From NCBI GenBank assembly GCA_018715345.1, contig DVLT01000017.1, positions 1 through 48,430 on the forward strand: a stretch of 48,430 bases of DNA, given 5' to 3'. Origin of the DNA: Candidatus Onthocola gallistercoris. GTDB lineage: Bacteria > Bacillota > Clostridia > Lachnospirales > Lachnospiraceae. Of the stretch, positions 1 to 8,763 are shown piece after piece. Position 1 is the first letter of the stretch, and each line of letters opens with the position of its first letter. The notes beneath the pieces are model-generated. The model was not told the origin of the DNA, searched no databases, and saw nothing but the letters and a program-made list of their open reading frames with translations. The translations under genes and the position numbers were made by a program.

Positions 1-52
1 ATCCTTTCCTGTTTTTTTCCAATTATATAAAAGCCGCAGGCCGGAATCAATA

Positions 53-74
53 AAGGCGCTGGCCTTACTTTTTT
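53..74 (+). terminator. Possible intrinsic terminator of an upstream gene
   Basis: AAGGC at 53-57 pairs with GCCTT at 62-66 across a four-base loop, followed by a six-T tract at 69-74. The stem is short. It would end a plus-strand transcript entering from outside the window. No gene is visible in the first 262 bases. Confidence 0.4.
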
Positions 75-189
75 CCTTAAATAAGGGAAAAGTCGGTACC
101 AATCGGCGGGGACATTTTGCTGTGTGAAAAATTTTGATTCATCCGTAAATTTCCCGTTGAAACGGAAATGAATAATGCGGTGGACAGGA

Positions 190-219
190 TTGTATTATCC
201 GGCCGGATTTCTTTATAAT
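190..219 (+). promoter_or_regulatory. Sigma-A-like promoter of the PTS regulator, with spacer palindrome
   Basis: TTGTAT at 190-195 and TATAAT at 214-219 are separated by 18 bases, 44 bases before the regulator start. The spacer holds the perfect 12-base palindrome ATCCGGCCGGAT at 197-208, a possible operator placed where a bound protein would block polymerase. The operator role is inference. Confidence 0.5.
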
Positions 220-262
220 AAGCTAAAAGAGAGGCCACTATTTTCGGAAAGGAGAGAGACAC

Positions 263-2251
263 ATGGAGAGACTGCCGGAAATATTGAAGATCTTAAGCAA
301 TACGAAAGGCTACGTATCCATCCAGGATCTGGCCCAGGAATTTCATGTCACGGCGCGGACGATACGCAATGACATAGCGGCATTGGAAGAGATGCTGGAA
401 AAGAAACCGATGACACAGCGTAAACTGGAGGAGCTGACGTTGTCCAGCAAGGCCAGCGTGGCCAAAAATCTGGCGGCTTGTGAAGCGTGGCTGGGGAAAT
501 GGCAGATCACGGTCAACAAGCGTTCCAGAAGGGGAATCAACCTTGTTTACCGGGAGTATCAGTGGCGGCTGGCTGTCACGGATCACATTATGGATTATGT
601 GGGCAGGATGGATTTCCGCCAGCTTTATGACAACCTGTTCCACAGCGCCAATGTCCAGATTTCTTTGTCCATCAATAAGTTCATCGCTACATTTATCCAT
701 GATATAAATACAACCTATATCGTGAATTTTATCCGCCGTTATGAATCCAATAATAAAATACGGTTCACCGATGAGGCGCGGATCGCGGTTTTCTTTTATG
801 TGTGTATTGCCATTACCCGGGTGAAAGAAGGACGGGTGCTGAGCCAGGATGATTTTGCGCTGAACCGGTTTTTCCATGAAGACCGTATCGCCCAGTGGAT
901 AGACGATAACCTGGCTTTCCTGAACAAAGGACTGGCGGAAGCATTAAGCCGTTTTGAACTGGAAGCCATTCTTGTTTTTCTGCTGACCCAGTGGAAAACT
1001 TCCGAAGGGACGGAAGTACAGCAGGATTTTTTACTGGAAGATGAAAAGTTCCATCAGCAGACCCGCAGGATCGCCCGGAATTTTATCCGCCGGGCAGAAG
1101 ATTATCTGAATGTGGATCTGAGCAGCGATGATATATTGTTTGAAAATCTCCTGCTCCATATCCGGCCCACCGTCTTTAGGCTGCTGTTTGGTATCCGCCT
1201 GAGCAACCCCATCAAAGAGGATATCATGGGAAAATATCCGGCCATCTTTGCGGCGTGCAAGGAGGCATCCAAAGAAATCACTCAGGAGACCCATACCCAT
1301 ATCGATGACAATGAGATCAGCTATCTGGCGCTGCATATCGGCGCGTCTGTGGAAAAGATCCGGAAGAAGAAATTCTTCGGGATCTATAAAGTGATCGTAG
1401 TATGTCCGGGCGGAAAAGGTACAAGCAGCATTTTGTATTACCGTCTGCTCAACAGCATTCCCAATATCCAGATCGAGCGGATATGTTCGGTGGGGGAACT
1501 GGAGCAGATCAATAAAGAAGAGATCGATCTGATGATCTCCACTGTGCCCATTTATATGGGAGAAAGCACCAATGTGATACAAGTGAATCCTCTCCTAAAG
1601 GAAGAGGATATTGCCAAGATCCGGCGGGCGATCAAGAGGCTGAACCTGATACAGAACAATAACGGCGCCTTGGTCGTGGAGGATATGATGTGGATCATTT
1701 CCAACTATGCCACCATCCGGGACTATGACGGACTGTACCGCACTTTGGATGGATATTTTAACCAGCCGGCGGTCCATAAAAAGGAAAATCAGGAATCGCT
1801 GAAAGCCTTTTTGAAACCGTCTCTTATAAAAACACAGGCTTGGGCCAAGGACTGGCGCGACGCTTTTTACCAGGCCGGCAGTCTGCTGTATCAGGAAGGG
1901 ATGATCGAAAAACGCTATATCGATTGTATGATCGCCAATGCGGAAAAATACGGCACTTATATGATGATATCCCCCAAAGTGGCTCTGGCCCATGCGGGCA
2001 CCGGAGACGGAGCAAGGAAAACCGGGTTTTCCTTTGTCACTTTGAAGGAACCGGTGCCGTTTCGTTTCCAGGAGGAGGAACAGCCCATACAGTTTGTGAT
2101 CTGCCTTTCGGCAGAAGAAAACATGTCCCATCTGACAGCTTTGGGAGACCTGATCGATCTTGTATGCAGCGAAGAAACATTGGAAGCCATGCTGGCCATC
2201 CGGACACCGGAACAACTGATGCGTTTTATGGCGGAAAACAGCGAAAAATAA
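263..2251 (+). CDS. PRD-domain PTS-regulated transcriptional regulator (BglG/MtlR/LicR type)
   Basis: A 662-residue regulator whose activity is normally set by PTS phosphorylation. An N-terminal helix-turn-helix (about 1-45, with VTARTIRNDIAAL) points to DNA binding rather than RNA antitermination. Two PRD regions follow (about 120-250 and 280-370), then an EIIB-like domain with Cys381 in VVCPGGKGTS, and a C-terminal EIIA-like domain (about 525-660) with the candidate phospho-histidine His577 in VALAHAG. PRD2 keeps both expected histidines (His299, His358); PRD1 has Tyr179 near the first site and no obvious second. The ATG follows GGAAAGGAGAG. The neighbouring downstream PTS genes are its likely targets, probably as an activator. 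Family assignment is strong; the sugar is unknown. Confidence 0.9.
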   Translation: MERLPEILKILSNTKGYVSIQDLAQEFHVTARTIRNDIAALEEMLEKKPMTQRKLEELTLSSKASVAKNLAACEAWLGKWQITVNKRSRRGINLVYREYQWRLAVTDHIMDYVGRMDFRQLYDNLFHSANVQISLSINKFIATFIHDINTTYIVNFIRRYESNNKIRFTDEARIAVFFYVCIAITRVKEGRVLSQDDFALNRFFHEDRIAQWIDDNLAFLNKGLAEALSRFELEAILVFLLTQWKTSEGTEVQQDFLLEDEKFHQQTRRIARNFIRRAEDYLNVDLSSDDILFENLLLHIRPTVFRLLFGIRLSNPIKEDIMGKYPAIFAACKEASKEITQETHTHIDDNEISYLALHIGASVEKIRKKKFFGIYKVIVVCPGGKGTSSILYYRLLNSIPNIQIERICSVGELEQINKEEIDLMISTVPIYMGESTNVIQVNPLLKEEDIAKIRRAIKRLNLIQNNNGALVVEDMMWIISNYATIRDYDGLYRTLDGYFNQPAVHKKENQESLKAFLKPSLIKTQAWAKDWRDAFYQAGSLLYQEGMIEKRYIDCMIANAEKYGTYMMISPKVALAHAGTGDGARKTGFSFVTLKEPVPFRFQEEEQPIQFVICLSAEENMSHLTALGDLIDLVCSEETLEAMLAIRTPEQLMRFMAENSEK

Positions 2252-2263
2252 ACAGCTGATTTA

Positions 2264-2300
2264 TTTCCGGATAAAATGGAAAATCTGTTTTTACCGGAAA
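2264..2300 (+). promoter_or_regulatory. Inverted repeat after the regulator gene (weak terminator or regulator site)
   Basis: TTTCCGG, a bulged A and TAAAA (2264-2275) pair with TTTTTACCGGAAA (2288-2300), giving a stem of about 12 base pairs. No T tract follows, so termination would be inefficient. GGGACCA occurs just downstream at 2301-2307 and again at 2343-2349, 42 bases (four helical turns) apart, each soon followed by AAACGG. These are candidate activator sites for the EIIA promoter. Confidence 0.35.
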
Positions 2301-2412
2301 GGGACCAGTGGCCAAACGGTTCAGGACAAAGGAAAAAGGGCGGGGACCAAAACGGAAATATTGGGGCGTTTTTTTCCTTTGAAAGCGGAAAAAAGCAAGC
2401 CCGTCCGGGCCA

Positions 2413-2441
2413 TTGATTCCCCGGAAAAGTTTATATATAAT
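2413..2441 (+). promoter_or_regulatory. Sigma-A-like promoter of the PTS EIIA-EIIC-EIIB genes
   Basis: TTGATT at 2413-2418 and TATAAT at 2436-2441 are separated by 17 bases. The start codon of the EIIA gene lies 75 bases further on. The GGGACCA repeats at 2301 and 2343 lie upstream, as expected for an activator-dependent promoter. Confidence 0.55.
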
Positions 2442-2516
2442 TTGGAAAAAGCATAAAAGACAAAAGAAAAATGACGATATAGAAAAATAAGTAAGGAATA
2501 TGGGAGGATATAAAAA

Positions 2517-2981
2517 GTGATACACAGCATTTTGACAGAGGATACAGTGGAAGTGAATGTGGAAGTGAGTGATTGGGAGAAAGCCGTGAGAACTGCCGGC
2601 AATCTCCTGTATAAAAATGGTTATGTGGAAGCCTGTTATGTGGACAGCATGGTGGATATTGTAAAAACTGTCGGACCCTATATTGTTTTGCTCAAGGGTG
2701 TGGCTCTGGCCCATGCCCGGCCCAGTCAGGGGGCTAAAAAGATCGGTCTTTCACTGATCACTTTAAAGACCCCGGTTAATTTCGGGAATGCAGACAATGA
2801 TCCGGTTTCCCTCGTGTTTGCTCTGAGCGCGGTGGATAACTCGTCCCATCTGGAACTGCTTGGTGAATTATCCCAGATTTTCGGCGATGAAGAGGGGATG
2901 GAGGAACTTGCCAAAGCATCCACCAAACAGGAACTGTTGGATCGTATTCATAAAATCGTGAAAAAAACGGCCGTTTCATAA
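2517..2981 (+). CDS. PTS sugar transporter subunit IIA (mannitol/ascorbate type)
   Basis: A 154-residue cytoplasmic phosphocarrier that passes phosphate from HPr to the EIIB subunit. It is a stand-alone EIIA domain with the probable active-site His66 in GVALAHARP. It closely resembles the C-terminal EIIA-like domain of the upstream regulator (shared DW, LLY, VALAHA and TLK.PV patterns), so the two look paralogous. The GTG start is supported by GGGAGG at 2502-2507. EIIC and EIIB genes follow on the same strand, so these genes encode one phosphotransferase system. The substrate cannot be read from the sequence. Confidence 0.9.
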   Translation: MIHSILTEDTVEVNVEVSDWEKAVRTAGNLLYKNGYVEACYVDSMVDIVKTVGPYIVLLKGVALAHARPSQGAKKIGLSLITLKTPVNFGNADNDPVSLVFALSAVDNSSHLELLGELSQIFGDEEGMEELAKASTKQELLDRIHKIVKKTAVS

Positions 2982-3061
2982 AAATGATTTTCTGATCAGG
3001 AGGTGGTATGCCGTACATATGAAGTGATGTAACAATGCAGATATTAATAGAGGAGGGTTAT

Positions 3062-4372
3062 ATGTTTATTACGATTTTAGATTGGCTGAATAATAATCTG
3101 TTTACTCAGACTGCCCTGTTTCTCGGACTTGTGGTTGTGATCGGTATGATCATCCAGAAGAAAAAAGTGGGAGAGATCATTCAGGGATTTGTTACAGCCG
3201 CATTGGGATATTATATTTTCAATACCGGTTCCGGCGCCATCGGAAGCTACGCCATGGTGCTGGGAGATCTGTTAAGACCCACACTTAATGTGAGCGCAGG
3301 CGTGAATCCGTTTTCCAGCCAGACGTTTATCGGCATGGGCTATGCGGTCGCTTATCTGGCGCCTCGGATCACCATATGCTTTATTGTGACATGGCTTATA
3401 CATATCCTGCTTGTCAAATTTATCAAGCCTTTGAAGGTTGTATATCTTACCATGCACAATATCATGTCCTTCGCCGCGACTTTCTACCTTTTCTTCTACA
3501 CGATCATGGGTTATGAAGGCTTTCTGCTGGACGTATGCGCCGGCGGATTCACATTGATCTATATCACGCTGACGCCCATGCTTGTGTACAAGGACTGTAT
3601 GGCAGTGACCAACGGAGGCTTTGCCCTGGGACACTTTAATCAGATCGGAGCGTTTATCGCAAGCAAGATCGCGCCCCTTTGCGGGGATCCCGAAAAGGAT
3701 AATGCGGAGAACATGAAGCTGCCCGGATGGCTGAAAAACCTTTCCGACGGAGGTTTGAGCATCGCCGTATCCCTTCCGGTGGCCTTCATATTTGTATGGC
3801 TGATCGTCATGATCGTGGGAAATGCGGACGCCCTGGCGATTTTAAGCGAAAACGCCGGTTCCACCAATTCCCTTTTGTACATGATACTGACAGCACTTCA
3901 GCTGGCAGCGGCTGTATATATCCTGCTTTATGGCCTTCGGATGTTCTTGGGCGCCTTATTGCCCGCTTTCCAGGGCATTTCCGATAAGTTCCTTCCGGAT
4001 GCGGTTCCGGGCATCGACACGGTGGCATTTTACGCTGTATCGCCAAATGCAGTCGTGATCACCATGTTGTCTTATATGGTGGGCGCGGTTATCACCACCA
4101 TTGGAAGTATCCTTTTGCATACGCCTATTCTCGTCATCTTCCAGCTGGCCAGCGCCTTTTCGGAATCCAGCGCCATCGGCGCCATTGCCAACCATAAGGG
4201 CGGATGGAAAGCCTGTGTTGTGGCCGGTCTGATCGAAGGTATACTGGCAACGGCCTGCGCCGCCTTCTTTGCCGCAGGACTGGGTATTTTGTCGGAAGGC
4301 ATCGCCCAGGCCAACTTTGACAGCAATGCGTATCCGGCGTTGGTATTCTATCTGTTCCGGCTGTTCCGCTGA
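3062..4372 (+). CDS. PTS transporter subunit IIC, ascorbate (UlaA/SgaT) family
   Basis: An integral membrane permease of about 436 residues with many hydrophobic segments, forming the sugar channel of the system. It has the UlaA/SgaT look: an N-terminal KVGEIIQGF region, the conserved GHFNQIGAFIASKIAP segment and the LPGWLK motif before a hydrophobic span. The ATG at 3062 is chosen over one at 3035 because GAGGAGGG lies just before it. EIIA lies 80 bases upstream and EIIB 80 bases downstream. Ascorbate is the archetypal substrate of the family, but distant members carry other sugars and no ulaD, ulaE or ulaF homologue is nearby, so the substrate stays open. Confidence 0.88.
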   Translation: MFITILDWLNNNLFTQTALFLGLVVVIGMIIQKKKVGEIIQGFVTAALGYYIFNTGSGAIGSYAMVLGDLLRPTLNVSAGVNPFSSQTFIGMGYAVAYLAPRITICFIVTWLIHILLVKFIKPLKVVYLTMHNIMSFAATFYLFFYTIMGYEGFLLDVCAGGFTLIYITLTPMLVYKDCMAVTNGGFALGHFNQIGAFIASKIAPLCGDPEKDNAENMKLPGWLKNLSDGGLSIAVSLPVAFIFVWLIVMIVGNADALAILSENAGSTNSLLYMILTALQLAAAVYILLYGLRMFLGALLPAFQGISDKFLPDAVPGIDTVAFYAVSPNAVVITMLSYMVGAVITTIGSILLHTPILVIFQLASAFSESSAIGAIANHKGGWKACVVAGLIEGILATACAAFFAAGLGILSEGIAQANFDSNAYPALVFYLFRLFR

Positions 4373-4452
4373 CGGGGAGGCGAATACAGAGACACATTTA
4401 AATCGAAAGAAGCGTATTTACACCCAAATATGCTTGGAAGGGAGAAGAAAAT

Positions 4453-4770
4453 ATGTATAAAATATATGCAGTATGCGCAAGCGGCATCGGGACAAGCCTG
4501 TTTGCAAGGAAGCTGATCACCGAATCCATAGAAGCGCTGGGCTATGATATGACGGATATTTCCATAAGCTGTATCGGCCTGACGGAAGCCAACGGTACGT
4601 CCACAGATGTATTTATCACCGGCTCCACCATCGCCGCCAACATCGCCGACAGGCCCGGAGTGGAAAAAGTGGTGGTTGTCAATATGATCAATGACAAAGA
4701 GGGCATGAAAAAGGCTCTGGCGCCGGTGCTGGAAAGGGCAGAAGCAGCGGGAAAGGTAAAAAAGGCATAA
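4453..4770 (+). CDS. PTS transporter subunit IIB (UlaB/SgaB type)
   Basis: A 105-residue cytoplasmic EIIB. The N-terminal strand ends in VCASGIGTSLFARK, placing the phosphorylated Cys8 in the P-loop typical of the lactose/ascorbate EIIB fold. It would take phosphate from the EIIA encoded at 2517 and give it to the sugar moving through the EIIC encoded at 3062. A good ribosome-binding site (GGAAGGGAG) precedes the ATG. Order and strand make it the third gene of one transport operon. Confidence 0.9.
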   Translation: MYKIYAVCASGIGTSLFARKLITESIEALGYDMTDISISCIGLTEANGTSTDVFITGSTIAANIADRPGVEKVVVVNMINDKEGMKKALAPVLERAEAAGKVKKA

Positions 4771-4809
4771 AGAAGGAAGCAGGGCCATCCCCTGCCTGAG
4801 AGGAAAAAG

Positions 4810-5409
4810 ATGAAGCGGAATGAAAAAATGTTAAAACAGGAGAAAAAGTGGATCACTGACGGAGAACGGATCCTCTTCGGGCCGGGCCAGTGTTATAAAA
4901 TATGCCATGTGCACAGAATCTCCATTGCCCTGCAGGTCATTGGCGCCCTGCTTGTCATCCTCACCGGATCCGGTGTGATGATAAAGGATCCGAACATGGG
5001 GTATATGGGATCTCTTGCGGGATTTGCCGTCTTTTTATATGGACTTCACCTGAATGGCATTGCCCGTGCTGCCGGAAAGGAAAAAGGAGACGGTCACGCC
5101 GGGCTGCGGTTCTCGGAAACGGATTTCCAGGATATGGATACCGGCGGGTTTTCAAGGATCAGCCTGGGCGGGAAACGGACTTATACAGTGAACCAGATCA
5201 CAGTATATTCTTTCCTGATCCGTTTCATGAGCCTGATGGTCCTCATATTGTCCGGCATCCGGATGCTTGCCGGCTATCAGTATATGGCAGTTATAAGTTT
5301 CGCCCTGGCCGGCGTCGCCTTCGTGTATGGCCGGCAAGTGGGCAAAACAGCCCGGAATGCAAAAAGAGCCGCCCTCCGCAAGATGGCGGAAGCGATGGAA
5401 AGCCATTGA
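4810..5409 (+). CDS. Hypothetical four-helix membrane protein
   Basis: I do not recognise this 199-residue protein. It has a charged cytoplasmic-looking N-terminus, two hydrophobic helices at about 37-57 and 62-82, a polar stretch of about 50 residues, two more helices at about 132-152 and 154-172, and a basic C-terminus (KTARNAKRAALRK). It starts 39 bases after the EIIB gene, is preceded by GAGAGG, and ends at a terminator, so it is probably co-transcribed with the PTS genes. A link to the transporter is inferred from position only. Confidence 0.75.
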   Translation: MKRNEKMLKQEKKWITDGERILFGPGQCYKICHVHRISIALQVIGALLVILTGSGVMIKDPNMGYMGSLAGFAVFLYGLHLNGIARAAGKEKGDGHAGLRFSETDFQDMDTGGFSRISLGGKRTYTVNQITVYSFLIRFMSLMVLILSGIRMLAGYQYMAVISFALAGVAFVYGRQVGKTARNAKRAALRKMAEAMESH

Positions 5410-5423
5410 AGAAAATAAATATA

Positions 5424-5468
5424 AAAAAGATCATCCTCCAGAGTTTGGCTTGGCAGGATGATCTTTTT
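5424..5468. terminator. Bidirectional intrinsic terminator
   Basis: AAAAAGATCATCCT (5424-5437) and AGGATGATCTTTTT (5455-5468) form a perfect 14-base stem with T tracts on both strands. It lies between the convergent PTS operon and the pst-phoU operon and serves both. Confidence 0.9.
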
Positions 5469-5525
5469 GCGCGATACGCCGGTCGGGCGACTGCCGTGCT
5501 TGCACGAGCAGGCATCCGACGGGAT

Positions 5526-6161
5526 TCAGTCGATATTTTCATGTTTTCCCCGTATGGAATAGATGACCCAGTTGGCGATATTCACCGAATGATCGCCGAT
5601 CCGTTCGTAGTATTTGGCGATCATCAGCTGATTCAGACGCTGACTGTCCGGAATGTCCACAGAGGAAAGCTGGTGGAGGATATCGTTGAAGAGCTGGTCC
5701 ACCACATCATCATGTCTTACGGTGGCTCGGGCAAGCTCCAGGTTGTTGTTCACCAATGCATCCATACTGTCTTTGAGCATTTGGATCGTCTCATCCGCCA
5801 TTTTCTGAAGGGGGATCTTACTGGCTTCCAGCCCAACATCATCTGTAAGAAGAATTTCGGCTATATCGCCGGCCTGGATGCCGATCCGTTCCATGTCGGT
5901 GATGATCTTCAACGCTGCGGAAACCTGACGGAAATCGCCGGCCATGGGCTGCTGGAGAAGCAGCAGATTCATGCATTTTCCTTCGATATCCCTTTCTTGC
6001 TGACTGATTTTTGTACTCTGTTTCATAACTTTGGAAGCCAGCTTCTTGTCATTTAAGATCAGTGCTTCCGATGTGTTCTCGATACTTTTCTGACATGTGT
6101 TTCCCATGGTGATCAGCGCAGAATGGAGTTCTTCCAGCTGATTTTCATAAAATTCTCTCAT
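5526..6161 (-). CDS. phoU: Phosphate transport system regulatory protein PhoU
   Basis: About 211 residues, all-helical, with the two PhoU repeats. The N-terminal MREFYENQLEELHSALITMG and the metal-binding-like repeats (ERDIEGKC, DMERIGIQAGDIAE, YERIGDHSVNIANW) match the family. PhoU dampens PhoR signalling when PstSCAB is transporting phosphate. It is the last gene of the pst operon. An in-frame TTG at 6170 overlaps the pstB stop codon and has a better-spaced Shine-Dalgarno; the ATG at 6161 is preferred because PhoU proteins usually begin near MR..F. Confidence 0.93.
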   Translation of the reverse strand: MREFYENQLEELHSALITMGNTCQKSIENTSEALILNDKKLASKVMKQSTKISQQERDIEGKCMNLLLLQQPMAGDFRQVSAALKIITDMERIGIQAGDIAEILLTDDVGLEASKIPLQKMADETIQMLKDSMDALVNNNLELARATVRHDDVVDQLFNDILHQLSSVDIPDSQRLNQLMIAKYYERIGDHSVNIANWVIYSIRGKHENID

Positions 6162-6166
6162 ATCGA

Positions 6167-6922
6167 TCAACCAAACCTTCCTGTGATATAGTTTTCTGTC
6201 CGCTCATCCTGGGGACGGGCAAACAGGTCTGCAGTTTTTCCGTATTCGATGGCTTCACCCAAAAGAAAGAATGCGGTTTTGTCTGAAATCCGGGCTGCCT
6301 GCTGCATGTTATGGGTTACGATGATGATGGTATAGTCCTTTTTCAGTTCCATGGCCAGATCCTCGATCTTTGATGTGGAGATGGGATCCAGCGCGGAAGT
6401 GGGCTCATCCATCAGGATCACCTTTGGCTGGATGGCCAGTGTACGGGCGATGCAAAGCCGCTGCTGCTGGCCGCCGGACAGACCCAGGGCGCTTTTTTTC
6501 AGCCGGTCCTTTAATTCGTCCCAGATGGCAGCCTGACGGAGACTCCGCTCCACGATCTCGTCCAGCTGGCTTTTTTTGCGGATGCCGAAGATACGGGGGC
6601 CGTAGGCCACATTGTCATAGACGCTTTTGGGAAAAGGATTGGGCTGCTGGAAGACCATGCCCACATCGTGGCGCAGGGCGATGGGATCCATTTCTTTATA
6701 AATATCCTTGCCGTCCATGCGTACGGTACCGTCGATGGTCACGTTATCCTCCAGGTCGTTCATCCGGTTCAATGTTTTTAAAAAGGTGGATTTACCGCAG
6801 CCGGAGGGACCGATAAAGGCGGTGATCTCATTTTCTTCTATTTTCATGCTGATATCTTTCAAAGCATGGAAACTCCCGTAGTGGAGATTCAGATGCTCTA
6901 TTTCAAATTTTATGTTGCTCAT
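6167..6922 (-). CDS. pstB: Phosphate ABC transporter ATP-binding protein PstB
   Basis: The ATPase that powers high-affinity phosphate import through PstC and PstA. It has Walker [10 protein letters not shown], the ABC signature [16 protein letters not shown], Walker [14 protein letters not shown] and the switch histidine in [13 protein letters not shown]. Its length of about 251 residues is normal. The ATG at 6922 is preferred to one at 6937 because AGGTGA lies just ahead of it. It sits immediately after pstA and abuts phoU, so translation is probably coupled. Confidence 0.96.
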   Translation of the reverse strand: MSNIKFEIEHLNLHYGSFHALKDISMKIEENEITAFIGPSGCGKSTFLKTLNRMNDLEDNVTIDGTVRMDGKDIYKEMDPIALRHDVGMVFQQPNPFPKSVYDNVAYGPRIFGIRKKSQLDEIVERSLRQAAIWDELKDRLKKSALGLSGGQQQRLCIARTLAIQPKVILMDEPTSALDPISTSKIEDLAMELKKDYTIIIVTHNMQQAARISDKTAFFLLGEAIEYGKTADLFARPQDERTENYITGRFG

Positions 6923-6943
6923 GCGTTCACCTGTCATTCCTTC

Positions 6944-7822
6944 CTAGGCTTTTTCGCCCGAATTTTTCTTGTTGATGTGATGGCTCCAGGCATTGGCGCT
7001 GATATTAAAGATCAGGACCAGAAGCAGCAGTACTGCGGAAGCCAGATTGGCCAGCGCCGTATCCTGGGCGTTGGTCTGCAGGTTCCAGATCTGTATGGAC
7101 AGAGTTTCTGCCGGCCGGAACAGATTAAACGGACATGTGGGGGAGGACAGATCCCAGTTGCCCCATCGGAGGGTACTTCCGGAACCGCTGGTGTACAGTA
7201 ATACGGCTGCTTCGCCAAATCCCCGGCCGGCTGCCAGGATGACGCCGGTCATGATGCGTGGGATACAGGCCGGCAGCAGTACATGGAAGATGGCCTGCCA
7301 GCGGGTGGACCCCATGCCCATGCTTGCCTGGAAATATCCGGGCGGAAGTCCTTTGATGGCATCCTCAGTCGTTGTGGTGATCAGCGGCAGAGTCAGTATG
7401 GATACGGACAGGGCGCCAGCCAGGACGCTCCGGTCCATGCCCATGAAGATGAGAAAGACAAGATAGCCGAACAGACCGACAACGATGGAAGGCAGTGAGG
7501 AAAGGGTTTCGATACAGATCCGCAGGAAGCGGGTGAACAGCCCTTCTTTGGCGTACATGGCCAGATAAATACCGGCAAAAACGCCTAAAGGCACGGATAC
7601 CACCAGGGAAACAAAGACAAGGTAGATGGTGTTGAACAGCTGATTTCCGATGCTGCCCTGACGCTCAAAGGCAAACATCTCCGGCGATGCGCCGAGGAGT
7701 CCTCCGATGATCACTTTGCCGCTGAAGGCCAGGAGCAGGGCGAAAAAGAATGCGGCAATGGCGTAAAATACGCAGGTCATGATCCGATCCGCATACTTGG
7801 CCCGTTGTATACGATTATTCAT
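6944..7822 (-). CDS. pstA: Phosphate ABC transporter permease PstA
   Basis: An inner-membrane permease of 292 residues with about six transmembrane helices and the binding-protein-dependent transport signature (GLPPGYFQASMGMGSTRWQ, then GFGEAAVLLYTSG). With PstC it forms the phosphate channel. The ATG shares its first base with the pstC stop codon (TGATG), and GGAGG lies 9 bases before it. A much longer open frame exists upstream but only reads through pstC in another phase. Confidence 0.95.
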   Translation of the reverse strand: MNNRIQRAKYADRIMTCVFYAIAAFFFALLLAFSGKVIIGGLLGASPEMFAFERQGSIGNQLFNTIYLVFVSLVVSVPLGVFAGIYLAMYAKEGLFTRFLRICIETLSSLPSIVVGLFGYLVFLIFMGMDRSVLAGALSVSILTLPLITTTTEDAIKGLPPGYFQASMGMGSTRWQAIFHVLLPACIPRIMTGVILAAGRGFGEAAVLLYTSGSGSTLRWGNWDLSSPTCPFNLFRPAETLSIQIWNLQTNAQDTALANLASAVLLLLVLIFNISANAWSHHINKKNSGEKA

Positions 7823-8745
7823 CAGGCGTTGCCTCCTTCCAGTTTTTTCTTTCCCCGGCTGGTGCAGAAATGGATCAGTGTGATAAAGAGCAGGGAGACG
7901 AGGAAAAGGAGCAGAGACATGGTCCACAGAGCGGATTTCAGTTCGCCGCCTTCCATGGAGTTGCCCATCTGGGAGGCTATTTCTGTGGTCATGGTTTTTG
8001 TGGTGGAAAAAATGCTTGTGGGCAGGGCGGTTGTCTGACCGATGACCATAGCTACAGCCAGCGCCTCGCCGAAAGCCCGGGCAAGCCCCAGGATGACTCC
8101 GGAGATGATACCGGGAGCAGATGCGGGCAGGACGATCCGGCGGATGGTCTGCCATCGGGTGGAACCAAGGCCATAAGCGGCTTTCCGGCAGGAATCCGGG
8201 ACAGCCAAGATGGCATCGGCGGAAACAGTGGTGATGGTCGGGAAGATCATGACGGCCAGGACGATGCCGGCGGCCAGGATCGAGTGTCCCACCTGACGGT
8301 TAAAAATGTTCCGTATAAACGGAACGAGAACAGTGAGCCCCACCCAGCCGTAAACGACCGATGGGATGCCGGCAAAGATCTGTACCACCGGACGGTAGAA
8401 CTTCTCGCCGAATTTGTCGGAAATCTCGGTCATAAAAATGGCTGATCCCAAAGCGAAGGGGGTGGCGATCAGCAGCGCCAGACCGCAGGTGACAAGGGAA
8501 CCGACGATAAAGATCAGCGTACCAACGCTGCCTCCGCCCTGGGCGCTGTCCACAGGCTGCCATTGGGTGGAACCGAGAAACTCCCATAATGTATGTCCGA
8601 ACTTCAGAAATGTATCCGAGCCTTTATAAACGAGAAATGCGCCGATCCCAAGGGTCAGGACGATGACGAACAGGCCGCAGACGATGGCGATCCCGCGCCA
8701 GGCATACTCTTTATGGAACATTCCCTTTTGAGTCGTTGTATTCAT
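7822..8745 (-). CDS. pstC: Phosphate ABC transporter permease PstC
   Basis: The partner permease of PstA, 307 residues with about six membrane spans. It shows the characteristic PstC segment GIPSVVYGWVGLTVLVPFIR and the EAA-type loop (SCRKAAYGLGSTRWQTIRR, then RAFGEALAVAMVIG). The ATG at 8745 follows AGGAGG four bases away; upstream in-frame codons lack a binding site. It is separated from pstS by an intrinsic terminator, so its level should be below that of PstS. Confidence 0.95.
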   Translation of the reverse strand: MNTTTQKGMFHKEYAWRGIAIVCGLFVIVLTLGIGAFLVYKGSDTFLKFGHTLWEFLGSTQWQPVDSAQGGGSVGTLIFIVGSLVTCGLALLIATPFALGSAIFMTEISDKFGEKFYRPVVQIFAGIPSVVYGWVGLTVLVPFIRNIFNRQVGHSILAAGIVLAVMIFPTITTVSADAILAVPDSCRKAAYGLGSTRWQTIRRIVLPASAPGIISGVILGLARAFGEALAVAMVIGQTTALPTSIFSTTKTMTTEIASQMGNSMEGGELKSALWTMSLLLFLVSLLFITLIHFCTSRGKKKLEGGNA

Positions 8746-8763
8746 AAAACCTCCTGAAACTAA

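Noticed and set aside
4902..6056. 384-codon plus-strand frame across the terminator and antisense to phoU
   Set aside because: It crosses a strong bidirectional terminator and overlaps two supported genes; composition is that of a shadow frame.
7823..8155. Upstream extension of pstA to 8155
   Set aside because: It reads through pstC in another phase; the ATG at 7822 with GGAGG and overlap with the pstC stop is clearly the start.
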